Notes: generated by a model not told the origin, from the sequence alone. Positions 34,729 to 44,093 are shown, counted from the stretch's first letter. The stretch is DNA of 64,000 bases from CAWHHZ01 sp963829355 (GCA_963829355.1 CAWHHZ010000014.1:62001-126000); one strand, 5' to 3'. Made by a program: numbers and translations.

Positions 34729-36372
34729 CTGGCTCATTGCCACATTGAGCCTGTCCCGGAAGAGAAGTCTGTTCGGCAGCTCGGTCAGAGGATCGTGGTA
34801 GGCGAGGTGGCGGATCTGCTCTGCCGCGTGCGCGCGTTCGGTGACGTCGCGGATGACGCACACGAACGAGCCGTCCTCGAGCCGCGTCAGAGACATCTCC
34901 TCGGGAAATTGAGTTCCATCCTTTCGCAGACCGATCGATTCACCAGCCCACTGACCCGATTCCTCGAGACGGCTGAACACCTCCGTGTGAAGCCGGTTTC
35001 GCTCCTCGACCGCGTGAAGCGTGATCCACGGACTTGAAACGAGCTCCTCCTCGGTTCTGCCGTACAGATTCTGGAAGGAGTGGTTCACGTACGCGACGTT
35101 GCCGGAGGCGTCCACCACAGCGATTCCGTCGATGGAGCTCTCCATGGCAGCGGCCTGGATACGAAGCAGAGACTCCGCATGATGCTTCTCCGTAACATCG
35201 CTGATGATCGAATAGAGAAACGTCCTGCCCTCGCTCTCGAACGGCCCGGAATATACCTCCACGTCGCGGATGTCGCCGTTTGCGAGACGGTGCTTGAACT
35301 CGAAATATGACTGCATTCGCTTTGCTGCGCGCTGCATCTCCGCTCTGATCTCCTGCTCGGGCAGGGTGTTCAGTTCACTGAGTTTCATCGAGCAGAGCTC
35401 GCTCCTCGAGTATCCGTAGAACTCGACTGCAGCGCGATTCACATCGACGATGGTTCCTGCCGATGGGTCGAGCACCAGTTTCACCGCTCGGTTGTTGTCG
35501 AACATCTGCCGGTAGCGTCTCTCGCTCTCACTGAGCGCTTCTTCCTTCTTCCGCCGCTCGATCGCTCCGGCGATGTGCTGTGAGACGAATACGATCAGGT
35601 CGAGATCTTCATTCGAATAGCGGATCGAAGGATCGTAGCTCTGCAGTCCCATGATCCCGATCGTCTTGTCGCCCGCTTTGAGAGGCACTCCCATCCAGTC
35701 GACGCAGTCGGCGCCGATCCGCTCGACCTCACCCGCCTCGATCAGAGTCTGAAAGTCTGCGGGTCGGGCGAGAAGCGCCCGACCCGTTCGAAGAACATAG
35801 GCGGTCATGCCCCGCCCCGGGTGCAGGGTGGGAGGCTGCGGGTCGACCGCGTCCACGAAGTAGGGGAACCTGAGCAGGTCCTTTTCTGCCTCATAGATGG
35901 CGATGAAGAAGTTCTCAGCATGCATGAACGAGCCGACGATCTCGTGCAGCTCTCGATAGAGCTCATCGAGGCTCGTGACATTTCCGCTCAGGGCCGCAAT
36001 GCGGAAGAGCGCGCTGCGCACCTCCTGACTGCGAACGACATCGGTGACGTCCCGCAGGTGCCAGACTCGCCCTCCCGCGGGGAGCGGCGCCGTCGACAGC
36101 AGCAGCACGCCTTCGTCGGCGAGGGGGATGAGACGGCGCGTGATGACCCGCTCCGGGTCGATCTCCCGAAGATCGTCGATCAGTTCCCCCGCGCTGACGA
36201 TCCGGTCCAGCAACTCGATCACCGATTGGGATCGATCGGGCGCAGGGATATGAACGGATTCCCCGACCACACGAACGAGTCTATGTCCGGAGTCGGTGAT
36301 CAGCAGGAGGTCGGTCGCGACGGCAAACTCCGGCTCGACCAGACGCTTGATGGAGGGATCATTTCCTTGCAT
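34722..36372 (-). CDS. Multi-sensor GGDEF-EAL protein, N-terminal part (GAF and PAS domains)
   Basis: About 550 residues: a divergent PAS-like region (1-110), a GAF domain (about 130-285, LRFPYFVDAVDPQPPTLHPGRGMTAYVLRTGR...GVPLKAGDKTIGIMGLQSYD), two PAS domains (about 305-425 and 430-545, each ending in a DVTE-type PAC motif) and the start of GGDEF (HLAYHDPLTELPNRLLFRDRLN). The frame is lost at about 34722-34728; a one-base change near GCGGAAC restores ...AERNDTEARLAVLFLDLDRF. No membrane span, so this is a cytosolic sensor. The full protein would be about 965 residues. Confidence 0.85.
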
Positions 36373-36511
36373 GGATTCGGTGAAGACGACCAGTATTGGT
36401 GCGGAGATTCTACATTGTTGCGGCGTCTCGTGTCGTTCGGCCGAGGCAGGGAGAACGTCTCGACATCATAGAGTCGTACGAACGGCACCAAACCACTCTG
36501 GAGCGACCGCC

Positions 36512-36605
36512 GTCATCCTGAGCGGAGCGAAGGATCGCGTACGGCATGACTCGAGGTAACTTGCACGCGATCCTTCGACCGTCCCTTCGGCCGCTTCCAA
36601 TGACA
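36512..36605. repeat. Family A repeat, copy 8
   Basis: GTCATCCTGAGCGGAGCG, GAAGGATCGCGTACGGCA at the left, GCGATCCTTCGACCG and CCAATGACA at the right. First of two different repeats in the 479-bp gap upstream of the GGDEF-EAL gene. Confidence 0.75.
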
Positions 36606-36634
36606 CCACTTCTAAACCCCTCACAACAAAGGAC

Positions 36635-36739
36635 TGTCATTCCGAAGCGAAGCGAGGAATCTGGGTGGGGGACCGAACGCAGCAACCTTCCGCTACCCAG
36701 AGACCTCAGTCGCGACGAGGCCGTTCCTTCGGAATGACA
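36635..36739. repeat. Family C repeat, copy 3
   Basis: TGTCATTCCGAAGCGAAGC, GAGGAATCTGGGTGGGG at the left; ACCTCAGTCGCGACGAGGC and TTCGGAATGACA at the right. It lies 29 bp from a family A copy. The remaining gap to 36851 shows nothing else. Confidence 0.8.
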
Positions 36740-36851
36740 GGGACGAGAGTCACTTCACGCCACTGGTGACACCGAAGCGGCGTCGTTCCCCTGGTCACCT
36801 CTCAGACTCCATTCGACACAGCGTACCAACATGTCGGAGTCTCTCGGATGA

Positions 36852-37496
36852 TCACTTCAGCATCTGCAGACGTTGATAGTTCTGATAGAGGAGGAACCCG
36901 ACGATCACGGCGAGAAAGATTGCTCTCAGGTAGAGCCCGGCGAGCAGCAGCAGTCCTCCGATGATCATGGAGCTCCAGATGGAGATGAGAAGCGCCGTTC
37001 TCGGCTTCGCCATGTAGCGCACGAATCCAAAGAGAGCCTGGCCTCCGTCCATTGGAAAGACGGGAAGGAGATTGAAGATACCCCAGATGACGTTAGCCTG
37101 AACCAGCAGGGGCATCAGGATCGAAAGCATGGGATCGGTACGGAAGACAGGAAGGGCGCCTTGTCCGAAGTAGATGATTCCTGCCAGAACGAAACTGAAA
37201 AGTGGCCCCGCAAGCGAGACGACGATGTCCTGCCACACCTTGCGCTGGGAGCGGTTCATCGTGAATCCGCCGAAGCCACCGAGCACGATGTGGCTCGGAC
37301 CGAGACCGAGAGCTCCATTCGCCGCTGCGTGTCCACCTTCGTGAAACAGAACGCTCACGAAGATGATCGGGATCCAGAGCACGGCCTCGTGCCACGGAGT
37401 CCCGCCTTCCATACTGAAGATGACGAAGATCACCATCAGAATGAGAAAACTAGGGACGGCGTGAACCTCGGTTCCGCGAATATTCAGAATTTTCAT
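36852..37496 (-). CDS. M50-family (site-2-type) membrane metalloprotease
   Basis: 214 residues from ATG 37496. The zinc motif is SVLFHEGGHAAANGA (H-E-x-x-H) near residue 51, and the third ligand is in NLLPVFPMDGGQ, the M50 'LDG' motif. About six membrane spans. Short forms such as this (no PDZ domain) are simple site-2 proteases of unknown substrate. It is the last gene of a nine-gene minus-strand run and starts 7 nt after the HesB-like stop, so it is probably co-transcribed. Confidence 0.87.
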   Translation of the reverse strand: MKILNIRGTEVHAVPSFLILMVIFVIFSMEGGTPWHEAVLWIPIIFVSVLFHEGGHAAANGALGLGPSHIVLGGFGGFTMNRSQRKVWQDIVVSLAGPLFSFVLAGIIYFGQGALPVFRTDPMLSILMPLLVQANVIWGIFNLLPVFPMDGGQALFGFVRYMAKPRTALLISIWSSMIIGGLLLLAGLYLRAIFLAVIVGFLLYQNYQRLQMLK

Positions 37497-37503
37497 CAGT
37501 GAG

Positions 37504-37791
37504 TCAGCCGCACCAGATGACGACGGCGGCGGCGGGATGGTCGAGGATGAACCCCTCTTCTTCGTCGGCGATGATCCGCGCACCATTGAGATTGGACGTG
37601 GCCATCTCGTCGAGAGCGACACGGATCCCGTCGACGATGATCAGCTCGTCACCATCGAACGGTTCGTCGGCGGAAGCGAGTCGATACCCGCTCCCGCCGC
37701 ATCCGGTCGTAAAGGAAATGCGCAGCAGACGCCCCTCGAGCTCTTCTCGAAGCTGATCGATCGCTTCTGGCGAGATCGAGACGTTGATCAC
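37504..37791 (-). CDS. HesB/IscA-like Fe-S scaffold or carrier
   Basis: 95 residues starting ISPEAIDQLREEL, with the first conserved cysteine in FTTGCGGSGYRL and a C-terminal IWCG. Canonical A-type carriers end in CxC (CGCGxSF); only one of those two cysteines is present, so this is a divergent HesB-like member that may bind clusters less tightly or in another way. Its ATG overlaps the ferritin-like stop (ATGA, 37788-37791). Position downstream of lipA, whose product consumes a cluster per turnover, supports a Fe-S supply role. Confidence 0.75.
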   Translation of the reverse strand: MINVSISPEAIDQLREELEGRLLRISFTTGCGGSGYRLASADEPFDGDELIIVDGIRVALDEMATSNLNGARIIADEEEGFILDHPAAAVVIWCG

Positions 37792-38291
37792 TCGGCGAAC
37801 CTGCCCTCGGCGAGGATCGATTCCGCATCTTCACGCCGGAACCAGTCGTCGTAAAGCTTCAGCATCTGTCGCTCACGCTCGAGAAGCGCGATGTGCGAGC
37901 GCTTCGTCGCCGCCATGAAGCGGTAGAGAATCGCGTCAGTCTCGCTCGACTGCTCGGCGAACTCGAGAAGCTTCTTCTCCATCGCTCGCTCACGCGAGAT
38001 CAGCCATTCCGGGATCTCGGTGGGGGAGAGGTCGCCCTCGAGGATCTCGAGGAAGCGCAGGTCTCCACCGAGCGTGATTTTCATTCTCTCGCCCAGCTTC
38101 AGATACTTGATCTGCAGAAAGTCGCGGACATGACGCTCGTCTTCGGCGAGAAACTTGAACATGGTCGCAGAGACCGGGTTTGGCAGATTCTCCGCGAGCT
38201 TCTCGAAGGTCTTGTACGCCTCGACTGTGTACTGGAACAGAAGAGAGAAGAAGTTGATATCCGTCTTTGCGGGAGCGGTTGTGGTGGTCAT
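37788..38291 (-). CDS. Ferritin-like (rubrerythrin-type) diiron protein
   Basis: 167 residues from ATG 38291 after AAAGGAAAG. The predicted four-helix bundle carries the paired ligands: TVEAYKTFEKLAEN (Glu, helix 1), LAEDERHVRDFLQ (E-x-x-H, helix 2), SRERAMEKKLLEFAEQ (helix 3) and KRSHIALLERERQ (helix 4). No rubredoxin domain is attached. Likely roles are iron storage, peroxide removal, or feeding iron to the Fe-S proteins encoded on both sides (ferredoxin, HesB, LipA). Confidence 0.75.
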   Translation of the reverse strand: MTTTTAPAKTDINFFSLLFQYTVEAYKTFEKLAENLPNPVSATMFKFLAEDERHVRDFLQIKYLKLGERMKITLGGDLRFLEILEGDLSPTEIPEWLISRERAMEKKLLEFAEQSSETDAILYRFMAATKRSHIALLERERQMLKLYDDWFRREDAESILAEGRFAE

Positions 38292-38304
38292 CGAAGCTTT
38301 CCTT

Positions 38305-38583
38305 TCAATCGATTGCTGCGATCCGGACGACGATGTCGCCGCGGATATCCGCCTGGCATGCCAGACGGTACGGTGCACTCATGTCTCTGCTCGTCTCGAC
38401 CGGGGTCTGAGGGCTCAGCCGGTTCCATCCTTCGATGACTTCGATGCGGCAGGTGCCGCATGCTCCATCACCCCCGCAGATATGGCTGATGTCGATTCCA
38501 CATCTGAGAGCACATTCGAGAACCGTTCCCTTGTCGGGAGAGATCGCGGCGATGCCGCAGTCCTGAAACGTCACGCGAGGCAT
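38305..38583 (-). CDS. 2Fe-2S ferredoxin (plant/adrenodoxin-type fold)
   Basis: 92 residues with the cluster motif ICGGDGACGTCRI (C-x5-C-x2-C) and the fourth cysteine in RLACQ. Length and spacing match stand-alone fdx. It follows lipA by 3 nt (38583/38587), so it may be the electron donor for the radical-SAM LipA or for the ferritin-like protein downstream. Confidence 0.9.
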   Translation of the reverse strand: MPRVTFQDCGIAAISPDKGTVLECALRCGIDISHICGGDGACGTCRIEVIEGWNRLSPQTPVETSRDMSAPYRLACQADIRGDIVVRIAAID

Positions 38584-38586
38584 ATC

Positions 38587-39492
38587 TTACGCGACGGTCA
38601 CGGGTGATTCTACAGCCCGGTGAGCCATATAGGAACTCCTCACGAGAGGGCCGGACTCGACATGATGAAATCCCAGCGCCCTGGCGCGTTCTCCGAGATC
38701 GATGAACTCCTGCGGCGTGTAGTACTTTCGCACTGGATGATTCCGCTCCGACGGGGCGAGATACTGTCCGAGAGTGAAGATATCCACGCCGGCGTTCCTG
38801 AGGTCGGCCGCGACCTCGAGCACCTCGTCCTCGCTCTCGCCGAGCCCGAGCATGATGCTCGACTTCGTCAGGACCCCCTCCGGCCGTTCCTCCGCCGCCC
38901 ATCGAAGGACGTCGAGAGACCGTGCGTACTTTGCCACCGGCCGCACCGGCGCATACAGCCGCGGAACCGTCTCGAGATTGTGTGCAAGCACCTCCGGCTC
39001 TGCATCGAGAATCACACGCAATGCGTCGCGATTTCCTTCGAGGTCAGAGATCAGAACCTCGATCCCTGCTCCGGTGCGCTCGCGGACTGCTCTGATCGTC
39101 TCGGCAACGTGTGAGGCACCCCCGTCGGGCAAATCGTCGCGGTTGACCATCGTGATCACCGCATGGCGGACGTTCATCGCCTCCACCGCCTGCGCGACCC
39201 TGGACGGCTCGTCACTCTCGGGAGCGAGAGGCTTCCCCTTGCCGACCGCACAGAAGGTGCAGCGGCGCGTACAGATCTCGCCGAGAATCATGAACGTCGC
39301 CGTTCCCGCCTGCCAGCACTCGAAGATGTTCGGACAGTGCGCTTCCTGACAGACCGTGTTGAGTGACAGGTCGTTCATGAGCCGGGAGACCGGCAGAGAC
39401 GCGAGATTCCCCGGAATCCGCACCTTCAGCCAGTCCGGCCGGTGCCCCGCTCTCTTGTTCACTGGTTTGCTCACTCGTCCTTCACTCCTCAC
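38587..39492 (-). CDS. lipA: Lipoyl synthase (radical SAM)
   Basis: 301 residues. Both 4Fe-4S sites are visible: the auxiliary cluster cysteines C-x4-C-x5-C (VCQEAHCPNIFECW) and the radical-SAM CTRRCTFC. The sulfur-donating auxiliary cluster's C-terminal serine is in SGPLVRSSYMA. The enzyme inserts two sulfurs into protein-bound octanoate. GTG at 39492 overlaps the lipB stop by 4 nt; an internal GTG (SKPVNKR) is an alternative start. The lipoyl acceptor, E2, is encoded two genes upstream of lipB. Confidence 0.95.
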   Translation of the reverse strand: MRSEGRVSKPVNKRAGHRPDWLKVRIPGNLASLPVSRLMNDLSLNTVCQEAHCPNIFECWQAGTATFMILGEICTRRCTFCAVGKGKPLAPESDEPSRVAQAVEAMNVRHAVITMVNRDDLPDGGASHVAETIRAVRERTGAGIEVLISDLEGNRDALRVILDAEPEVLAHNLETVPRLYAPVRPVAKYARSLDVLRWAAEERPEGVLTKSSIMLGLGESEDEVLEVAADLRNAGVDIFTLGQYLAPSERNHPVRKYYTPQEFIDLGERARALGFHHVESGPLVRSSYMAHRAVESPVTVA

Positions 39493-40571
39493 TGCCGTGC
39501 CGCTGCCGTTCTGACCGGGAAACGCGACGCCGCTTCGAGCGCGTCGCGGTCATCCGACCATCGGATCTTCTCGAGGGCCTCGTTCAAAGGTAACCACTCG
39601 AATGCATCATGCTCTTCCGAGGCGAGTGTGACACGCCTGTCGTCCGTGTCGGCGACGAAGGCCGTCTCGTCCGCAAACAGTGGCTTCGAGGCCTCGATGT
39701 AGTTCGCGTCGATTACGAACGACTGGCGGAGATTGAGGGAGGCGGGTTCGAGATAAAGTCCGGTCTCCTCACGAGTCTCTCGGACCGCTGCCTGGGCAGT
39801 CGTCTCGTTCTTCTCGAGTCGACCAGTGACCGGCTGCCAGAAATCGTGTTTCCCTCGGTGGAGCAGCAGGTAGCGATCTCCGCTCCTGATCACCACCTTG
39901 ATAATGTTCATCTCGTGAGGCGTCGGCACGAGGTCACGCTCGAATACTTCGGCAAAATGACGCTCGACGGAATCGACCACGTCGATCATCGGGATCGTTC
40001 GACCCGTCAGCTTTTCAAGAGACGTCACGCTCTTGTCCGGGATCCCGCACGGCGTGATCAGCCGAAAGTGATCGAGGTTCGTCGAGACATTCAGCGCGAA
40101 GCCGTGGGATGTTGTCCAGCGCGAGATGCGAACGCCGAGAGCCGCGATCTTCTCGTTTCCGACCCAGACTCCACGCTGTCCTTCGCTCCGCTCGGCCACG
40201 ACACCGAAATCGCGGGCGACGCGGATCATGACTTCCTCAACCGAGGAGACATATTTCCGGATGTCTCGACGGCCCTCACCGAGATGCATGATCGGATACC
40301 CCACGAGCTGACCAGGTCCGTGGTAGGTGATGTCGCCGCCGCGGGTCGTCTCGTAGAACCGCACGCCGCACGATTCGAGTGCGGGCCCAGCGACCAGCAG
40401 GTTCTCCATCTTTCCAGAGCGGCCGAGGGTGATGACCGGAGGATGCTCGAGGAGCAGGAGCTGGTCGCGGATCTCGCCGTTCTTTCGCAGCTCCACGAGC
40501 CGCTCCTGCATCGCCATCCCGTTTTCGTAGGTGACGCGGTGCAGCCGCCGAACCTCACAGACTCTCTTCAT
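39489..40571 (-). CDS. lipB: Octanoyltransferase LipB fused to a Nudix hydrolase domain
   Basis: 360 residues. The first 215 are LipB: TTRGGDITYHGPGQLVGYP, catalytic Lys141 in NEKIAALGVRIS, and catalytic Cys175 in LITPCGIPDKS. Residues about 222-350 are a Nudix domain with an intact box (G-x5-E-x7-REUxEExGU: GRLEKNE, then RETREETGL). LipB moves octanoyl from ACP to E2; the Nudix part resembles NudB-like nucleotide hydrolases and could act on a nucleotide or acyl-CoA. There is no stop or frame change between the two, so the fusion is direct. It overlaps lipA by GTGA and the CPBP gene by 17 nt. Confidence 0.9.
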   Translation of the reverse strand: MKRVCEVRRLHRVTYENGMAMQERLVELRKNGEIRDQLLLLEHPPVITLGRSGKMENLLVAGPALESCGVRFYETTRGGDITYHGPGQLVGYPIMHLGEGRRDIRKYVSSVEEVMIRVARDFGVVAERSEGQRGVWVGNEKIAALGVRISRWTTSHGFALNVSTNLDHFRLITPCGIPDKSVTSLEKLTGRTIPMIDVVDSVERHFAEVFERDLVPTPHEMNIIKVVIRSGDRYLLLHRGKHDFWQPVTGRLEKNETTAQAAVRETREETGLYLEPASLNLRQSFVIDANYIEASKPLFADETAFVADTDDRRVTLASEEHDAFEWLPLNEALEKIRWSDDRDALEAASRFPVRTAAARQ

Positions 40572-41226
40572 TGTTCCTCAGACTCCAGCGCGAGATCAGG
40601 AGTCCCGCCAGGAGATCGTAAATCACGTGAACGATGATGGGCGCCAGCAGGCTTCCCGTCGACGTGTAGAGGAGCTGGAAGAGCAACCCGTAGACGAACA
40701 CGATTCCAACGGCCGCCCAACCCTGGACGAGATGGGCAAACGCGAAGATCATGCATGCGATGGTGGCAGCGACCCAGAACTGATCCGTCCACGTCAGAAT
40801 CAGACCGAAGAGAACACCGCGATAGATGACCTCCTCGGCGACACCTGCGGTGAGAGACACACCGCTCCATGCGAACTTCTCATTCCGGGTGAGTGGAACG
40901 ATCTGCACGAGCCGCTCCCTGCGATGGGGGCTGCTGAAGCGCCATCCGACAGCGAGACCAACCAGTGCCAGGACCGTGAGTCCGGCACTGGCGTAGAGGG
41001 CAAAGAGGCCACCGCTCGCAGTAACCGTGAGATCGAGATCGTTCGACCGCGCCGCCCACAACGAGAGCGCGACGAGGATGGTCTGGACGGCGACGGTTTC
41101 CAGATAAAAATCGAGGCGCTCGACCCGTAACCCCTGATCGAGCGCCTTCTTGCTCATCCAGGCGGCGATCGGAATCAGGATCCCGACCACACCCAGAAAG
41201 ATGACCGCGGAGACGATTGCCGTCAC
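40555..41226 (-). CDS. CPBP-family intramembrane glutamic protease
   Basis: 223 residues with about seven spans. The Abi/CPBP motifs are complete: AGVAEEVIYRGVL (EExxxR), MIFAFAHLVQG (FxxxH) and PIIVHVIYD (HxxxD, a variant of HxxxB). Such enzymes cleave CAAX or peptides within membranes, or serve in bacteriocin immunity. Its start overlaps the E2 stop (41223-41226), so it is translated in the lipoate/dehydrogenase operon; a link to lipoylation is not apparent. Confidence 0.85.
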   Translation of the reverse strand: MTAIVSAVIFLGVVGILIPIAAWMSKKALDQGLRVERLDFYLETVAVQTILVALSLWAARSNDLDLTVTASGGLFALYASAGLTVLALVGLAVGWRFSSPHRRERLVQIVPLTRNEKFAWSGVSLTAGVAEEVIYRGVLFGLILTWTDQFWVAATIACMIFAFAHLVQGWAAVGIVFVYGLLFQLLYTSTGSLLAPIIVHVIYDLLAGLLISRWSLRNNEESL

Positions 41227-41697
41227 ATCGAGTAGTTGCCCGACTCGATGATCTCCCTGACCCGCGCCATGAATTGATCCGCTACGGCGCCGTCAATCAG
41301 ACGATGATCGAATGTCAGCGACATGATGCACATCGAGCGGATGGCGATCGAGTCCTCTCCATCCTTTTCAACGACGACCGCACGCTTCTTCACGCCGCCG
41401 ACGCCGAGAATTGCGACCTGCGGCTGGTTGATGATCGGTGTGCCGAAGAGGCCCCCGTAGATGCCGGGGTTGGTGATCGTGAACGTGCCGCCCTGGACAT
41501 CGGCCGGATTGAGTTTCTTGCTTCGCGCGCGCTCACCGAGATCGTTGATCGACTTCGACAGTCCGAACAGGTTCTTCTCGTCCGCATTCTTGAGCACGGG
41601 AACGATCAGTCCCCATTCGAGTGCGACGGCGATCCCGATGTTGATGTCACGCTTGTAGTAGATGTTCTCGTTGTCCATCGATGCGTTGAGAATCGGG
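41223..41697 (-). CDS. 2-oxo acid dehydrogenase E2, catalytic C-terminal part (frameshifted gene)
   Basis: Continues the E2 protein in a new frame: EYPILNASMDNENIYYKRDINIGIAV, then GTFTITNPGIYGG and the active-site LTFDHRLIDGA (H-x3-D-G) near the C-terminus, all intact. The first start codon in this frame is at 41678. The break lies at a CCC/GGG run (41695-41697): one base fewer gives a continuous ...ALREYPILNASMD. With both parts intact otherwise, a base-call error is the likeliest cause. Confidence 0.85.
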
Positions 41698-42603
41698 ATA
41701 CTCGCGAAGCGCCGTGATCACCGCCTGGATGATGAAGGGGAGGTAGGTGAGCTTCGTTCCTCGCGAGGCATAGTCTTCCTTGTGCTGCTTCCGGAGGTTG
41801 TCGATCTTCGTGAAGTCGAACTCGAAGACGGTCGTGACGTGCGCGGAGGTGCGCTTCGAGACGACCATATGGTCGGCGATCTTCTTGCGCATGACCGAGA
41901 GTGGCTCGACGTGAACGTTCTCCCCCTCGGCGAAAAACGGCGCCGCCGCCGGTTTCGGTGCGGCGGGAGGAGCTTGCGGGGCAGCAGCGGGAGCCTGGGC
42001 AGCAGCCGGAGCTGGCTGCGCCGGTGCCTTCGTGGCGGCACCGCTCTCGATGTGCTGCATGATGTCGTCTTTGGTTACGCGACCGGAGACGCCAGTACCC
42101 TCGATCTGCGAGATGTCGACCTGATTCTCCTCGGCGATCTTCCGCACGAGTGGAGATGACCGGGTCCTGCGACGCTCCTCGAGCGAGCTCGCGGGCTCCT
42201 CCGAGGGCTCGGGCGCACCCTGGCGCGGTGCCACGGCGTCCTGAGGCTTCGGCTCGGCAGCGGGGGCCTCGGCCTGCTCTGCGGCGGGCGGTTCCTCTGC
42301 GGCAGGAACCTCAGAGGGAGCCTCCTCCGCGGGCTTCTCAGCCGGCGCGGCGCTGGCGTCCTCACCCTCGGCAGCGATGCGCGCAACGACGGTGTTGACC
42401 TCGACGGTGTCGCCTTCCTTGGCGAGCTGCTCGACCAGGGTTCCTGCGGCAGGGGAGGGAATCTCGGCGTCGACCTTGTCGGTCGAGATCTCGAGAATCG
42501 GCTCGTCGCGCTCGACCTTGTCGCCGACGTTCTTCAGCCAGCGACTAACGGTTCCTTCGGCAATCGATTCCCCCATCTGGGGCATCAGCACATCGATCGG
42601 CAT
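41695..42603 (-). CDS. 2-oxo acid dehydrogenase E2, lipoyl and subunit-binding part
   Basis: One lipoyl domain (1-80) with the modified Lys43 in ISTDKVDAE, an Ala/Pro/Glu-rich linker, the E3-binding domain (RSSPLVRKIAEENQVDISQIEGTG...) near 147-185, a second Ala/Pro linker, and the start of the catalytic domain (SVMRKKIADHMVVSKRTSAHVTTVFEFD). The substrate class (pyruvate, 2-oxoglutarate or branched-chain) is not certain; the single DKVDAEI lipoyl motif fits branched-chain/2-oxoglutarate-type E2. ATG 42603 follows GAGGAAGAT. E3 lies directly upstream; no E1 is in the window. Confidence 0.87.
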
Positions 42604-42658
42604 ATCTTCCTCTCTCTTTTACGAGTGAAACTTGCGAAGCGAAAAGTGAAAAACGCTC

Positions 42659-43376
42659 CTACTGGTGGATCGAATGTCCCGCCACGTCCTCGGCAGCTTC
42701 CATCATCGCCTCGGAGAGTGTCGGGTGCGCGTGGATGGTCTTCGCGATCGACTCGCTCGTGGCTTCGAGCTCCAGAGCTGCACACGCTTCTGCGATCAGC
42801 TCGGTCGCCTTCGGCCCCACGATGTGAACGCCGAGCAGCTCGTCGTACTTCGCGTCCGTCACGTACTTCACGAGACCGCCCGATTCGCCGATGATCTTCG
42901 ACTTGGAGTTCGCCGTGAATGGGAACTTGCCGATCTTGACTTCGTAGCCTCGCTCCTTCGCCTTCTCCTCGGTCAGACCGACGGATGCGACTTCCGGATC
43001 GCTGTAGGTTGCGTTGGGAACGTGGTCGTAGTTGATCGGGCGAGGATCGAGTCCTGCGATGTGCTCGACGGCGAGGATTCCTTCCGCTGATGCGCAATGC
43101 GCGAGAGCAGGCGTCGGGACGATATCGCCGATCGCATACACATTGGGCTCAGCCGTTCGCATGAACTTGTCGACCTGGACGAATCCACGTTCGATCTCGA
43201 CCTTGGTATTCTCGAGATTCACGTTCTCGAGAACTCCCCGACGGCCGACTGCCGACAGAACGATCTCGGTCGTGATCTCCTTCGATTTGCCATTCTTGAG
43301 AGTGAGAGTCGACTTGACGCCTCCCTCGACCGGCTCGCAGCTTTCGACCTTGACGTCGGCCATCGCATCGATGCCC
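42659..43376 (-). CDS. lpdA: Dihydrolipoyl dehydrogenase (E3), C-terminal part (frameshifted gene)
   Basis: Continues LpdA: IDAMADVKVESCE, TEIVLSAVGRRG, VYAIGDIVPTPALAH (FAD-binding GD motif) and the dimerisation domain ending HAHPTLSEAMMEA, whose His-Pro pair is the catalytic acid/base region. The break is at a GGG run (43374-43376): removing one G gives ...LFKKRGIDAMAD. The stop at 42659 is 56 nt before the E2 start. Confidence 0.88.
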
Positions 43377-44066
43377 TCGCTTCTTGAAGAGTCGGGTGAA
43401 CTCCTTCGAGATTTCCTGGTCCTCGATCGGGAGAAGTCGGGGGAGGGCTTCCACCAGCGTGACCTTCGTACCGAAGTCGGTGAAGATCGAAGCGAACTCG
43501 CAGCCCACGGCACCGGCACCGATCACCAGCATCGACTCCGGGATGCGCTCGATGTTCAGGATGTGGTCGGAATTGAGGATCTTCTCGCCGTCCGCCTTGA
43601 TGTGCGGGAGATCACGGGGAACCGAACCCATCGCGAGAATGATGTTCTTCGTCTCGAGCGTGCGCGTCTCCTCGCCCTCTGACGAGACTTCCACTGCGCC
43701 CTTGCCTGCGACGCGGCCAAAGCCCGTGATTCTCTCGACCTTGTTCTTCTTGAAGAGAAACTCGATTCCCTTCGCGTTCTGGTCGACGACTCCCTGCTTC
43801 CTCGTCTGGACCTGCGAAAAGTCGATCGTCACATCACCGACGGTGATGCCGAAGTCCTTCGCGTGCTGGACCTTCTTATAGACGTAGGCATTCTCGAGAA
43901 GAGACTTGGTCGGGATACAGCCGCGGTGCAGACACGTGCCGCCGACGAACGGATCCTTCTCGACCACGGCGACTTTCAGGCCGAGCTGGCCTGCTCTGAT
44001 TCCTGCTACATATCCACCAGGTCCGGACCCGATGATCACTACGTCGTACGTTTCGTTGCTAGCCAA
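43374..44066 (-). CDS. lpdA: Dihydrolipoyl dehydrogenase (E3), N-terminal part
   Basis: FAD-binding GSGPGGYVAGIRAGQLG, redox-active disulfide GGTCLHRGCIPTKSLL and the NAD-binding VIGAGAVGCEFASIF are all intact. E3 reoxidises the lipoyl groups of E2 using FAD and NAD. The start is TTG at 44066, 5-6 nt after GGAGG (44072-44076); the longer open frame to 44183 has no such site. A TATAAT lies about 28 nt upstream. It is the first gene of the nine-gene lipoate/Fe-S run. Confidence 0.88.
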
Positions 44067-44093
44067 AGGCACCTCCGGAACAAAATCGTGGGC

